From assembly GCA_016191395.1 (NCBI GenBank), contig JACPOS010000009.1, positions 62,001-126,000 of the forward strand: a DNA stretch of 64,000 nucleotides, read 5' to 3'. Positions 51,432-59,138 of the stretch are shown here, in pieces; the first letter of the stretch is position 1; the number at the start of each line of letters is the position of its first letter. Position numbers and translations under genes: made by a program. Source of the DNA: Chloroflexota bacterium. GTDB lineage: Bacteria > Chloroflexota > Limnocylindria > Limnocylindrales > CSP1-4. A model generated the notes under the pieces. The model worked only from the letters and a program-made list of their open reading frames with translations, was not told where the DNA came from and searched no databases.

Positions 51432-51455
51432 GACGATGGAGGATAGGCTTTGCCC

Positions 51456-51965
51456 ATGCCCGAATCGCGCTCCCGAATCGACGTCCCGGCCGATCCGCGC
51501 GACCTGCCCGGCGACTTCGCCCACCGGCACCATGTCGAGGTCCGCCTCTCCGATACCGACGCCATGGGCCACGTGAACAACGCCCGCTACCTGACCTACG
51601 TGGAGATCGCCCGGGTCGCGTACTACGAGCAGGTCACCGGCAATGCCCTGCCGATCGGCGCACACGGGGCGGAGGAGGGGATGATCCTCGCCGAGATCCG
51701 GATGACGTACCGAAGCCCGGCGTTCTACGGCGAGACGCTGACAATCGAGACGCGGGTCGATCGCATCGGACGGACGAGCTTTGGCATGGTCCACCGGATG
51801 ACGGCGCCGGAGAGCCGCTACGGGCCGGCGCGCCTCATCGCGGTCGCCGATTCGACGCTCGTCGCCTACGACTACCAGGCCGAGTGCCCAATCCCGGTCC
51901 CCGACGAATGGCGCGCGGGAATGGCCTCGTACGAGGGGCGGAGCTTCGAGCCCTCGTCCTCCTAG
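51456..51965 (+). CDS. 4HBT/YbgC-type acyl-CoA thioesterase
   Basis: 169 residues with a hotdog fold: HHVEVRLSDTDAMGHVNNAR, YLTYVEIARVAYYEQVTGN, and later GETLTIETRVDRIGRTSFGM. The Asp of the SDTDAMGHVNN motif is the usual catalytic nucleophile of this group. It hydrolyses acyl-CoA or acyl-ACP and lies next to fatty-acid synthesis genes, overlapping fabF1 convergently by 4 bp. ATG at 51456 is preferred to a TTG two codons upstream. Confidence 0.87.
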   Translation: MPESRSRIDVPADPRDLPGDFAHRHHVEVRLSDTDAMGHVNNARYLTYVEIARVAYYEQVTGNALPIGAHGAEEGMILAEIRMTYRSPAFYGETLTIETRVDRIGRTSFGMVHRMTAPESRYGPARLIAVADSTLVAYDYQAECPIPVPDEWRAGMASYEGRSFEPSSS

Positions 51966-53236
51966 ACCTCGAAGCGCTTGAAGACCGCCACGGCGTTCTG
52001 GCCGCCGAAGCCGAAGCCGTTGATCATCGCCGCCTCGACCGGGACCTGGCGCTTCACGTTGGGCACGTAGTCGAGGTCGCAGTCCGGGTCGGGCTCGTGG
52101 TAGTTGATGGTCGGGGCGACCCAGCCGTCGCGGATCGCGCCCACGGCGGCGATCGCCGACAGCGCACCGGCCGCGCCCAGCGTGTGCCCCACCATCGACT
52201 TGGGTGAGGAGATCGGGAGCTTGTAGGCGTAATCGCCGAAGGCGCGCTTGATGGCCCGGGTCTCGGTGACGTCGTTGAGCGGCGTCGAGGTGCCGTGGGC
52301 AACGATGTGGTCGATCTCGTTCGGGGCGAGGCCGGCCTGGCGCAGCGCCTTGGTCATGGCCATGGAGGCGCCCCGGCCGGTCGGCTCGGGGGCGGAGATG
52401 TGGTACGCGTCGGAGGTCAGCGCCGCGCCGACGATCTCGGCGAGGATGGGCGCGCCGCGCTTGAGGGCGTGCTCGGCCGACTCGACGACGAAGACCCCGG
52501 CGCCCTCACCGAAGACGAAGCCGTCGCGGGTGCGATCGAACGGGCGCGAGGCGCCCTCCGGGTCATCGTTGCGCTTCGACAGCGCGGTCATGTTGGAAAG
52601 CGCGGCGAAGGCCATTGCGAGCAGCGGCGCCTCCGACCCGCCCGCGAGGACGATGTCGCACTCGCCGGAGGCGATGAGCCGGAGCGCGTCCTGGTAGGCG
52701 ATCACGCCGGAGGCACAGGCCGCGACCTGGGTGATGACCGGCCCGGTGATGCCGTACTTCATCGACACCTGCGCCGCGGCCATGCTGCCGGACAGGGCCG
52801 GAATCGCGAACGGGCTGACCTGCCCGGGACCCCGATCGCGGATCGCATCGGCGCCGTTGATGACCTGCTCCATGCCGCCGCCGCCGGTGTTGATGACGAC
52901 CGCCGCACGATCGCGCTCCTCGGGCGAGAGCGCCTCGAAGTCCAGGCCGGAATGGTTGACGGCCTCCGTCGCGGCCGCGACCCCGAAGTGGATGAACCGG
53001 CTCATCCGGCGGACCATCTTGCGGTCCATCGTCAGGAGCGGATCGAAGTCCTTGACCTCGGCCGCGATCTTCACGTCATGGCCCGTGGTGTCGAACGTGG
53101 TGATCGGACCGCCGCCTGGGGTGCCCGCGAGCAGGTTGGACCAGTACGTCTCGACGTCGTTGCCGATCGGGGTGACCGCGCCCATGCCGGTCACGACGGC
53201 GCGTCGCGCGAGATCAGGACTGGGCACGGATTTCAC
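51962..53236 (-). CDS. fabF: Beta-ketoacyl-ACP synthase II, copy 1
   Basis: A 424-residue condensing enzyme. Catalytic Cys is in TQVAACASGVIAYQ, His in IVAHGTSTPLND and VGHTLGAAG; the Lys in ISSPKSMVGH is also conserved. The C-terminus ends NGFGFGGQNAVAVFKRF. It condenses malonyl-ACP with acyl-ACP. A second FabF of the same length lies upstream, separated by a divergent XRE gene; both keep the Cys-His-His triad, so both may be active, perhaps with different chain or branch preference. Confidence 0.95.
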   Translation of the reverse strand: MKSVPSPDLARRAVVTGMGAVTPIGNDVETYWSNLLAGTPGGGPITTFDTTGHDVKIAAEVKDFDPLLTMDRKMVRRMSRFIHFGVAAATEAVNHSGLDFEALSPEERDRAAVVINTGGGGMEQVINGADAIRDRGPGQVSPFAIPALSGSMAAAQVSMKYGITGPVITQVAACASGVIAYQDALRLIASGECDIVLAGGSEAPLLAMAFAALSNMTALSKRNDDPEGASRPFDRTRDGFVFGEGAGVFVVESAEHALKRGAPILAEIVGAALTSDAYHISAPEPTGRGASMAMTKALRQAGLAPNEIDHIVAHGTSTPLNDVTETRAIKRAFGDYAYKLPISSPKSMVGHTLGAAGALSAIAAVGAIRDGWVAPTINYHEPDPDCDLDYVPNVKRQVPVEAAMINGFGFGGQNAVAVFKRFEV

Positions 53237-53500
53237 CTCGGCTCAAACGCATGCTGCCGGCCCGCGGATTGTAAGCGCGGCTTGGGTCGCCGCTCGGCGT
53301 TCGTGCGGAATTCGAGCACGGGCGCCGGGGGTCTTCTCCCCATGGCGGAATCTGATGACATTTGTTGCATCAGGCGGGTCAGGGTGGAGGGGAGGGAAGG
53401 CGCCAGCCATGGCGGAAGCGCGGGCCATGGCGCGAGGGTCGGCCAAGCAGGGAGCGCCAGCGACGGCGTAAGCACCAGCGAAGGCAGGCGCAACCATCGG
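53237..53500. other. Gap between fabF1 and the XRE gene, with inverted DNA motif
   Basis: Contains the AT-richer word CTGATGACATTTGTTGCATC (53352-53371), near whose reverse complement recurs at 53542-53561 in the first codons of the XRE gene. The gap should hold the fabF1 promoter. A repetitive GC stretch (53398-53470) with several GCCATGGCG words was also seen. Confidence 0.5.
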
Positions 53501-53983
53501 ATGACCGCCTCGTGGTGTCCTTGCTCCATGACGATCGACGGTGATGCACCAAATGTCATCGATTTCGGCGCCACGGAGACGGATGCCGGCGCTCTCGAGC
53601 ACGACATCGACGATTTCGAGCTCGACTGGCGCACCGAACCACCGGAACCCGCGGCGTCCGCGCGCCCGAAGTCGACGGTCGAGGAACGGTTTGGCCAGGC
53701 CGTGATGCGGCTCCGCCTGTACTACGGTTGGTCGCAGCGGGACCTCCAGCGGACGTGTGGCGTCCATCAGTCGCAGATCTCGAGACTGGAATCGGGTCGG
53801 CAGCGCGGGCTCTCGAGCCGTCGGATCTTCGCGATCCTGCGGGCGTTGCGCGTCGGCGAGATCGCGTTCCTGCCGCCGCCAACGGGGCCGCAGACGCCGC
53901 TCGAGATCATGTTGTTCGGCGATCCGTGGGAACGAGCTGGTCGCGCCGTCGAGCGCCGCGTCAGTCGCCGTCGTAGCGCTTGA
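53501..53983 (+). CDS. XRE-type helix-turn-helix regulator between two fabF genes
   Basis: 160 residues from ATG 53501 (151 from ATG 53528, which better matches a protein start, MTIDGDAPNVIDFG). The acidic N-terminal tail is followed by a helix-turn-helix (VEERFGQAVMRLRLYYGWSQ, RDLQRTCGVHQSQISRLESG). The C-terminus is basic (RAVERRVSRRRSA). Its 3' end overlaps fabF2 convergently by 23 bp. It may regulate lipid-synthesis genes around it; ligand unknown. Confidence 0.75.
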   Translation: MTASWCPCSMTIDGDAPNVIDFGATETDAGALEHDIDDFELDWRTEPPEPAASARPKSTVEERFGQAVMRLRLYYGWSQRDLQRTCGVHQSQISRLESGRQRGLSSRRIFAILRALRVGEIAFLPPPTGPQTPLEIMLFGDPWERAGRAVERRVSRRRSA

Positions 53984-55235
53984 AGATGACGGCGCCGTTG
54001 TGCCCGCCGAGGCCGATGTTGTTCGAGAGCGCGTAGCGGATCGGCATCCGCGCCGTCTCCGGCATGACCCACAGGTCGCACGCCGGGTCGGCGTCGCGGT
54101 AGTTGATCGTGCCGGGCACCGTCTGCTCGGCGACCGACATGACCGTCGCGAAGGCCTCGAACGCACCGGCGGCGCCCATCATGTGGCCGGTCATCGACTT
54201 CGTGCCCGAGATCGCGAGGGACCGGCGGGCGCCCGCGGCGCGGTCACCGAAGACCGCCCAGATCGCCTCCGCCTCGCGGGCATCGCCGACCGGCGTGGAC
54301 GTGCCGTGGGGGTTGATCATGTCGACCTCGTCGGCGGGCACGCCGCGGCGATCGAGCGCCATCTTCATCGCCCGGGCCGAGCCGATGCCGCCCTCGATGG
54401 GCTGGATCATGTCCCAGCCGTCTGCCGCCGAGCCGTAGCCGATGACCTCCGCGTAGATCTTCGCCCCTCGCGCCTTCGCGAGCTCCAGGTCCTCGAGGAA
54501 GAGCGAGCCCGCTCCCTCGCCGAGGACGAACCCGTTTCGGGTCGCGTCGAACGGGCGCGAGACGGTCTGGAGCGGCTCGCCCGGACGCGGGGAGCCCATC
54601 CCGCGCATGTTCGTGAAGCCGGCGTGCGCAACCTCCAGCAGCGGCGCTTCGGTGGAGCCGCTGATCACCGCGATGCAGTCACCTCGGCGGATGGCCTCGG
54701 CGGCCTCGCCGACGCTGTGCGTGCCCGTGGAGCAGGCCGAGACCACGCAGATGTTGTGGCCGATCGCGCCCGTCTCGATCGCGATCATCCCCGACGTCGA
54801 GTCCACGAGGGCGTTGGCGATGAACGTGGGCTGGACCCGGTTCGGGCCCTTCTCCCTGAGCGTCGTGAAGTTCTCGATCATCAGCTGCTGGCCACCCGCG
54901 CCCGATCCGAACACGACCCCGACATCGGTCCGATTCGCGTCGTCGATCTCGAAGCCGGAATCCGCGACCGCCTGCTTGGCCGCGGAGACCCCGTAATGCA
55001 TCTCGCGCTCGCTGCGGCGCACGGCCTTCGGATCCATCCACGCGGCCGGATCGAAGTCCTTCACCTCGCCGCCAGCCTTGTGCTCGTAGCCGGAGACATC
55101 GAACCGCGTCAGCTCGGCGAGGCCGGAGCGGCCCTCGACGAGGCTGGACCAGGCCGTGGCGACGTCATTGCCGACGGAGCTCACGACACCGAGGCCGGTG
55201 ACGACGACGCGACGCGTGTGATCTGGACTGCGCAC
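53961..55235 (-). CDS. fabF: Beta-ketoacyl-ACP synthase II, copy 2
   Basis: 424 residues from GTG 55235, preceded by GGAG. Active-site residues are Cys in VSACSTGTHSVG, His in INPHGTSTPVGD and GHMMGAAG, and Lys in GTKSMTGH. The protein ends NIGLGGHNGAVIFKRYDGD. A longer frame would extend into fabD out of phase and is rejected. Same length as fabF1 but diverged; the pair may be an ancient duplication or a KS-alpha plus partner. Lies 37 bp after fabD, in its operon. Confidence 0.94.
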   Translation of the reverse strand: MRSPDHTRRVVVTGLGVVSSVGNDVATAWSSLVEGRSGLAELTRFDVSGYEHKAGGEVKDFDPAAWMDPKAVRRSEREMHYGVSAAKQAVADSGFEIDDANRTDVGVVFGSGAGGQQLMIENFTTLREKGPNRVQPTFIANALVDSTSGMIAIETGAIGHNICVVSACSTGTHSVGEAAEAIRRGDCIAVISGSTEAPLLEVAHAGFTNMRGMGSPRPGEPLQTVSRPFDATRNGFVLGEGAGSLFLEDLELAKARGAKIYAEVIGYGSAADGWDMIQPIEGGIGSARAMKMALDRRGVPADEVDMINPHGTSTPVGDAREAEAIWAVFGDRAAGARRSLAISGTKSMTGHMMGAAGAFEAFATVMSVAEQTVPGTINYRDADPACDLWVMPETARMPIRYALSNNIGLGGHNGAVIFKRYDGD

Positions 55236-55272
55236 GGGTGGTGCTCTCCTTGGGTCTGATCGGGCGGGTGGG

Positions 55273-56235
55273 TCAGGCGGGGACGAGGAAGGGAAGGTCG
55301 AAGGTGTCGCCGGCGAGGGCGTCCTCGAGCGCGACCGTGGTCGCGTCAGGAGCAATGCGCTTCACGAGGTTCGTCAGGACCTTGCCCGGGCCGACCTCCA
55401 CGAAGGTGTCGACGCCGTCGGCGGCCATCTGCTGGACCGCGCGGACCCAGTCGACGCCTGCCGTGAGGTGCTCGACGAGCTCCGCGCGAGCGCCGTCGGC
55501 GGTCGCGATCGCGCGGGCATCCGCATTGGCGAGGAGTGGAACAGTCGGGTCGTGGAACTGCACGGTCGCGAGGATCCCGCGCATCGCGGCCGCGGCCTCG
55601 GCCATGAGCGGGGAGTGGGCGGCGACGGACACCGGCAGGACGATCGCTCGCTTCGCACCGAGGCCCTTGGCGAGCTCCGCTGCCGCGTCGATCGAGGCGC
55701 GCTCGCCGGACACCACGACCTGGCCGGGCGAGTTCCGGTTCGCGACGGCGAAGACGCCGTGTGCCGAGGCCTGCCGGACCAACTCGGGGATCGCCGCGTC
55801 GTCGAGGCCCAGGATGGCGGCCATCGCGCCGTCCCGGCCCGCGCCGCTGGCCTGCATCTGAATGCCGCGTTCGCGAACCAGGCGCACGCCGTCCGCGAGA
55901 TCCAGGGCGCCGGCCGCGACCATCGCCGAGTACTGCCCCATGGAGTGGCCGGCGGCGAAGCGCGGTGCCGGCATGTCCATGCCGATCGACGCGGCGCGTT
56001 CACTCGCGGCCACGAGGTACGCGATGGAGGCGGCGAGGAGGGCGGGCTGCGCGTTCTCGGTGCGGTTCAGCTGCTCGTCCGGGCCTTCCCAGGCAAGGGC
56101 CGAGATGGACTCGCCAAGCGCGTCATCGGCCGCCGCGAAGATCGCGGCAGCCGCGGGGGACGCAGCCGCGAGGGCTCGGCCCATGCCGACGGACTGCGAG
56201 CCCTGGCCGGGGAAGATGAAGGCAACGTTGCTCAT
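55273..56235 (-). CDS. fabD: Malonyl-CoA:ACP transacylase
   Basis: A 320-residue enzyme loading malonate on acyl carrier protein. FIFPGQGSQSVGMG opens it; the catalytic Ser is in AAGHSMGQYSAMVAAG, the His in VSVAAHSPLMAEAAA; Arg of LVRERGIQMQASG binds malonate. Start ATG 56235 (MSNVAF). The longer frame upstream is antisense of the MarR gene. First gene of the fabD-fabF2 unit, divergent from marR-type gene across 93 bp. Confidence 0.93.
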   Translation of the reverse strand: MSNVAFIFPGQGSQSVGMGRALAAASPAAAAIFAAADDALGESISALAWEGPDEQLNRTENAQPALLAASIAYLVAASERAASIGMDMPAPRFAAGHSMGQYSAMVAAGALDLADGVRLVRERGIQMQASGAGRDGAMAAILGLDDAAIPELVRQASAHGVFAVANRNSPGQVVVSGERASIDAAAELAKGLGAKRAIVLPVSVAAHSPLMAEAAAAMRGILATVQFHDPTVPLLANADARAIATADGARAELVEHLTAGVDWVRAVQQMAADGVDTFVEVGPGKVLTNLVKRIAPDATTVALEDALAGDTFDLPFLVPA

Positions 56236-56281
56236 GGGGCTCGCAAAGATTGGCCCATCGTGGACCCCGTGAGCGTGGAAT

Positions 56282-56299
56282 GTGTGCGCGCGTGCACAC
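56282..56299. promoter_or_regulatory. Inverted repeat between fabD and the MarR-type gene
   Basis: GTGTGC-N6-GCACAC, 30 bp before the MarR start and 47 bp before the fabD start, within the shared control region. A TACGAT hexamer at 56317-56322 may be the -10 box of the MarR gene. MarR proteins usually bind 16-20-bp inverted repeats such as this one. Confidence 0.5.
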
Positions 56300-56328
56300 G
56301 ATCGCTCTTGCGGGGATACGATCTGGCC

Positions 56329-56889
56329 ATGCCGCCACCAGCTGCCAGGCCCCGGACCGTCCGCGCCATCGCCCGCCGCTTCGAGGCGGACCTGGGAGCG
56401 TCGATTCTCGCCTCCGGCCCGCGGATCCCGAACGTCCGCCAGATCTCGGAGCGCGTGGCGATGGGCCGCGCGCTGTGGCGTGACCTGGTCGTCGGGTTCG
56501 CCCACCAGCTCGGCGACCTGCGGCTCGGGTTCACCCAGCTGGCGGCGCTGTACGTGCTGGCGGACGGGAGCACGACGACCGTGGGCGAGCTCGCCGAGGC
56601 ACTCGGCCGGTCGCCGTCGGCGACGAGCCGGCTCGTGGACGGCCTGGCGAAGCGACGGCTGGTGGAGCGACGGGAGGAGCCTGAGGACCGTCGCCAGCGC
56701 TCGGTCGCGCTCACGCAGCGCGGCCAGGCGATCCTCCGCGCCGTGGACCGGGCAAGGGCAGACCAGTTCCTGACGACGGTCCGGCCCATGCCCACGCCGG
56801 AGCGCGCGCTCGTGGCGATGGGCGTCGCCGCGCTGGCGACCCACGCGATCTCCAGGCGCGGCCGCCTCATCAAGGGACCCGCGCGCTAG
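56329..56889 (+). CDS. MarR-family transcriptional regulator
   Basis: 186 residues: an N-terminal region of about 60 residues, then a winged helix-turn-helix (LAALYVLADGSTTTVGELAE, ALGRSPSATSRLVDGLAKRR, LVERREEPEDRRQRSVALTQ) and a dimerisation C-terminus. Divergent from fabD, so it is a candidate regulator of fatty-acid synthesis, comparable in place (not proven in function) to FabT of lactic-acid bacteria. ATG at 56329 lies close behind a -10-like TACGAT. Confidence 0.86.
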   Translation: MPPPAARPRTVRAIARRFEADLGASILASGPRIPNVRQISERVAMGRALWRDLVVGFAHQLGDLRLGFTQLAALYVLADGSTTTVGELAEALGRSPSATSRLVDGLAKRRLVERREEPEDRRQRSVALTQRGQAILRAVDRARADQFLTTVRPMPTPERALVAMGVAALATHAISRRGRLIKGPAR

Positions 56890-56908
56890 CTTCGGGGCTG
56901 ACCGCGCG

Positions 56909-57433
56909 TTACGCCGGGTTCATCCGCCGGTAGAGCCACGCGGCGCCGAACAGCACCACCAGCGTGACGATCAGGATCGCGGCGCCGATGAGCTTGTTCT
57001 GGGTGGGGACGCCCTCGTGCGCCTCGCTCGGCGACTGGCCCGGCGCCAGGACCTCGACCTGACCGGTCATGTCCACGGGGTGCACGACGCAGAAGTACGC
57101 GTAGGTGCCGGCCTTGTCGAACGTGACGGAGAAGGTGCCACCGACCTCCTTGAGCTTGGTCAGGCTGGCATCGGTCTTCTGCGAATCGAACGCGGCGCCC
57201 TTGTCGGCATCGGAGGGCTTGCCCGACGTCACCGTATGCGGCTCGCCGATCGCCTTCGTGACGGACCAGGTCACCGTGTCGCCCTGCGCGACGACGATCT
57301 TGGCCGGGGCGAACGACTTGCCGTCGATGCTCACGTTGATGGTCGCGGCGAGCACGGGCGAGATCGCCACTGCGGCGAGCAACAGGGTGGCGGCCACGAG
57401 GCCGAGTCGCCAGGTTCGGTGCACCAACGTCAT
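56909..57433 (-). CDS. Membrane-anchored type-1 copper protein (cupredoxin)
   Basis: 174 residues: signal peptide (LVAATLLLAAVAISPVLA), a plastocyanin-like domain with ligands His (GEPHTVTSG), Cys, His and Met (YFCVVHPVDMTGQVEV), and a C-terminal anchor (IGAAILIVTLVVLFGAAWLY). It would shuttle electrons or hold copper outside the membrane. ATG 57433 overlaps the M20 peptidase stop by 4 bp and has GGAGG before it. Third copper domain of this kind in the window beside the two in the cox operon, less similar to these. Confidence 0.88.
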   Translation of the reverse strand: MTLVHRTWRLGLVAATLLLAAVAISPVLAATINVSIDGKSFAPAKIVVAQGDTVTWSVTKAIGEPHTVTSGKPSDADKGAAFDSQKTDASLTKLKEVGGTFSVTFDKAGTYAYFCVVHPVDMTGQVEVLAPGQSPSEAHEGVPTQNKLIGAAILIVTLVVLFGAAWLYRRMNPA

Positions 57434-58863
57434 CCGCAAAACCTCCGCACGGCATCGTAGAGGACCGGCAGGCCCCAGCGAAGGCCGTCCAGCGACACCC
57501 GCTCATCGATCCCGTGATAGCGATCGAGATACGTCTCGCCGGGCGGCTGGCGCAGCGGCGAGAACCCGAACACAGGGACGCCGAGCTGCTGCAGGTGCTT
57601 GGCGTCCGTTCCGAACGGCGCCATGACCGGCAGCGCGACGCCATCGGGGTCGTGGTCGCGGATCACGGCCTCCAGGACCGGGTAGAGGCCGTTCGGGTCC
57701 TCGTACGGGGCCACCACCGCGTCCGTCGCGATGAGCAGCTCGATCTCCGTCACGGCGGCGAGCTCCGGACCGAGCCTGTCGATGATCCGCGCCTCCAGCT
57801 CCGGTTCGGTCGTTCCGGGCAGGCGCCGGCAGTCGATCTCCAGGACGGCCGTTCCCGGGATCACGTTGTACTTCACGCCGGCGTGGAGCACGTTCGTGGA
57901 CAGCGTGTCGCGGAGCATTGCGTCCAGCGCACGTCCGTAGACGGGCGAAAGCAGGGTTGCGAGGCGGCCCGCGGAGATCCCGGTGGAGCCGGCGACGCAC
58001 GCCTGGAGGAGCCGGGCGGTCTGTGGTTCGGTGGCCTCGATCGCCTCCGCCGCTCCCTCGAGGAAGCGCCTCGTGACCTCGGTCATGCGAATCGGGCCGG
58101 GCGTCGCGAGGCGGACCACCGCTCTCGCGGCGAGCACGATCGCGTTGTCGGTGCGCGGCATGGAGCCATGGCCCCAGGTCCCGTGGAACGTGAGGCGGTA
58201 CGTCGTGATGCCCTTCTCCGCGACCTGGATCGGGTACAGGCGGCGACCCCGGATGTCCACCGCGACGCCGCCAGCCTCGTTGATCGCGGCCGCCGCCCGG
58301 AGGTGCTCTGAGTGCTCCATCGCCAGCCAGCCGGCGCCCGCGAGGCCGCCCGCCTCCTCGTCCGCCGTCGAGGCGAAGAGGATGTCGCGCCGGAGGCCCG
58401 GGACCGGATCGGTCGCCGGGTCCAGGCCGGCGGCGCGCGTCTCGTCCGCCAGGAGGCGCATCACCTCCAGCTCCATCGCGACCAGGTTCTTCCTGTCCAT
58501 GGCGCCGCGGCCGTAGATCCAGCCGTCCTCCACATCGCCGGCGAACGGGTCGTGCGTCCAGCCGTCGAGCGGGGCGGGCACCACGTCCAGGTGCGACAGG
58601 AGGAGCAGGGGCTCCCCTCCGGTGCCATCGCCGCGCAGGCGTGCCACGACCGAGCCACGGCCCGGGACCGGCTCGTACACGGTCGCCGGGATGCCGACGT
58701 CGCGGAGCGCGCCGGCGAGAAATCGGGCGACGTCCAGCTCAGGGCCGGCCGGGTCGGGCGGGTTGATCGACGGGATCCGGATCAGGTCGCGAAGGGACTC
58801 CACCAGCCGGTCATGGGCGAGCGCCCAACGCTCGGGGGAGATCCGGCCCGAGCCGAGCGCCAT
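57430..58863 (-). CDS. M20-family metallopeptidase (ArgE/DapE-like)
   Basis: 477 residues. Zinc ligands appear in LLLLSHLDVVPAP (His, Asp), GRGAMDRKNLVAMELEV (Asp bridging), FASTADEEAGGLAGAGWL (Glu-Glu) and the C-terminal FGTDAKHLQQLGVPVFGFS (His). The lid domain is intact. The family deacetylates or cleaves small amides or dipeptides; carboxypeptidase or deacylase specificity is undetermined. TGATG overlap with the small membrane protein upstream; in the ilvD operon. Confidence 0.9.
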   Translation of the reverse strand: MALGSGRISPERWALAHDRLVESLRDLIRIPSINPPDPAGPELDVARFLAGALRDVGIPATVYEPVPGRGSVVARLRGDGTGGEPLLLLSHLDVVPAPLDGWTHDPFAGDVEDGWIYGRGAMDRKNLVAMELEVMRLLADETRAAGLDPATDPVPGLRRDILFASTADEEAGGLAGAGWLAMEHSEHLRAAAAINEAGGVAVDIRGRRLYPIQVAEKGITTYRLTFHGTWGHGSMPRTDNAIVLAARAVVRLATPGPIRMTEVTRRFLEGAAEAIEATEPQTARLLQACVAGSTGISAGRLATLLSPVYGRALDAMLRDTLSTNVLHAGVKYNVIPGTAVLEIDCRRLPGTTEPELEARIIDRLGPELAAVTEIELLIATDAVVAPYEDPNGLYPVLEAVIRDHDPDGVALPVMAPFGTDAKHLQQLGVPVFGFSPLRQPPGETYLDRYHGIDERVSLDGLRWGLPVLYDAVRRFCG

Positions 58864-59138
58864 CAACCCGTTCCGAGCAGGAAGTCGAAGCCAAGGAGCT
58901 TGGCGATGATCCCGAGCACGAAGCCGCCGAGGATGACGATCACGATCATCGCCACGAGGAGCCGGGCATAGCGCCGTTCGCGCCGCTGCGTCTCCTCCAG
59001 CTCGGGGTCCAGGCCGCCTGCGATGTACGGAGCCGCGAGGCCCCGCGCCCTGGCCTGCGTCGCGCGCGGCGAGTCGTACGCGTCCGGATCAGCGGGCAGC
59101 TCGTCGGGCGGGAGCTGCTCGGGCGAGTCCTCCACCAT
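58863..59138 (-). CDS. Small single-helix membrane protein between ilvD and M20 peptidase
   Basis: 91 residues: acidic/proline N-terminus (VEDSPEQLPPDELPADPDAY), a charged helical region (LEETQRRERRYAR) and a C-terminal hydrophobic segment (LLVAMIVIVILGGFVLGIIA KLLGF). One-base overlaps at both ends (TGATG with ilvD and with the peptidase gene) prove tight coupling. No family recognised. Confidence 0.72.
   Translation of the reverse strand: MVEDSPEQLPPDELPADPDAYDSPRATQARARGLAAPYIAGGLDPELEETQRRERRYARLLVAMIVIVILGGFVLGIIAKLLGFDFLLGTG

Noticed and set aside
48402..51446. Plus-strand open frame of 1014 codons
   Set aside because: Highly charged, repetitive translation with no domain, opposite the cyclase and MFS genes; an antisense shadow.
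53398..53470. GCCATGGCG-rich stretch as a true tandem repeat
   Set aside because: Words recur irregularly with no constant unit length.
53243..53960. Minus-strand frame across the XRE gene as a second regulator
   Set aside because: Only the short DATNVIRF stretch resembles the XRE N-terminus; the rest lacks domains. Reported as an inverted DNA motif instead.
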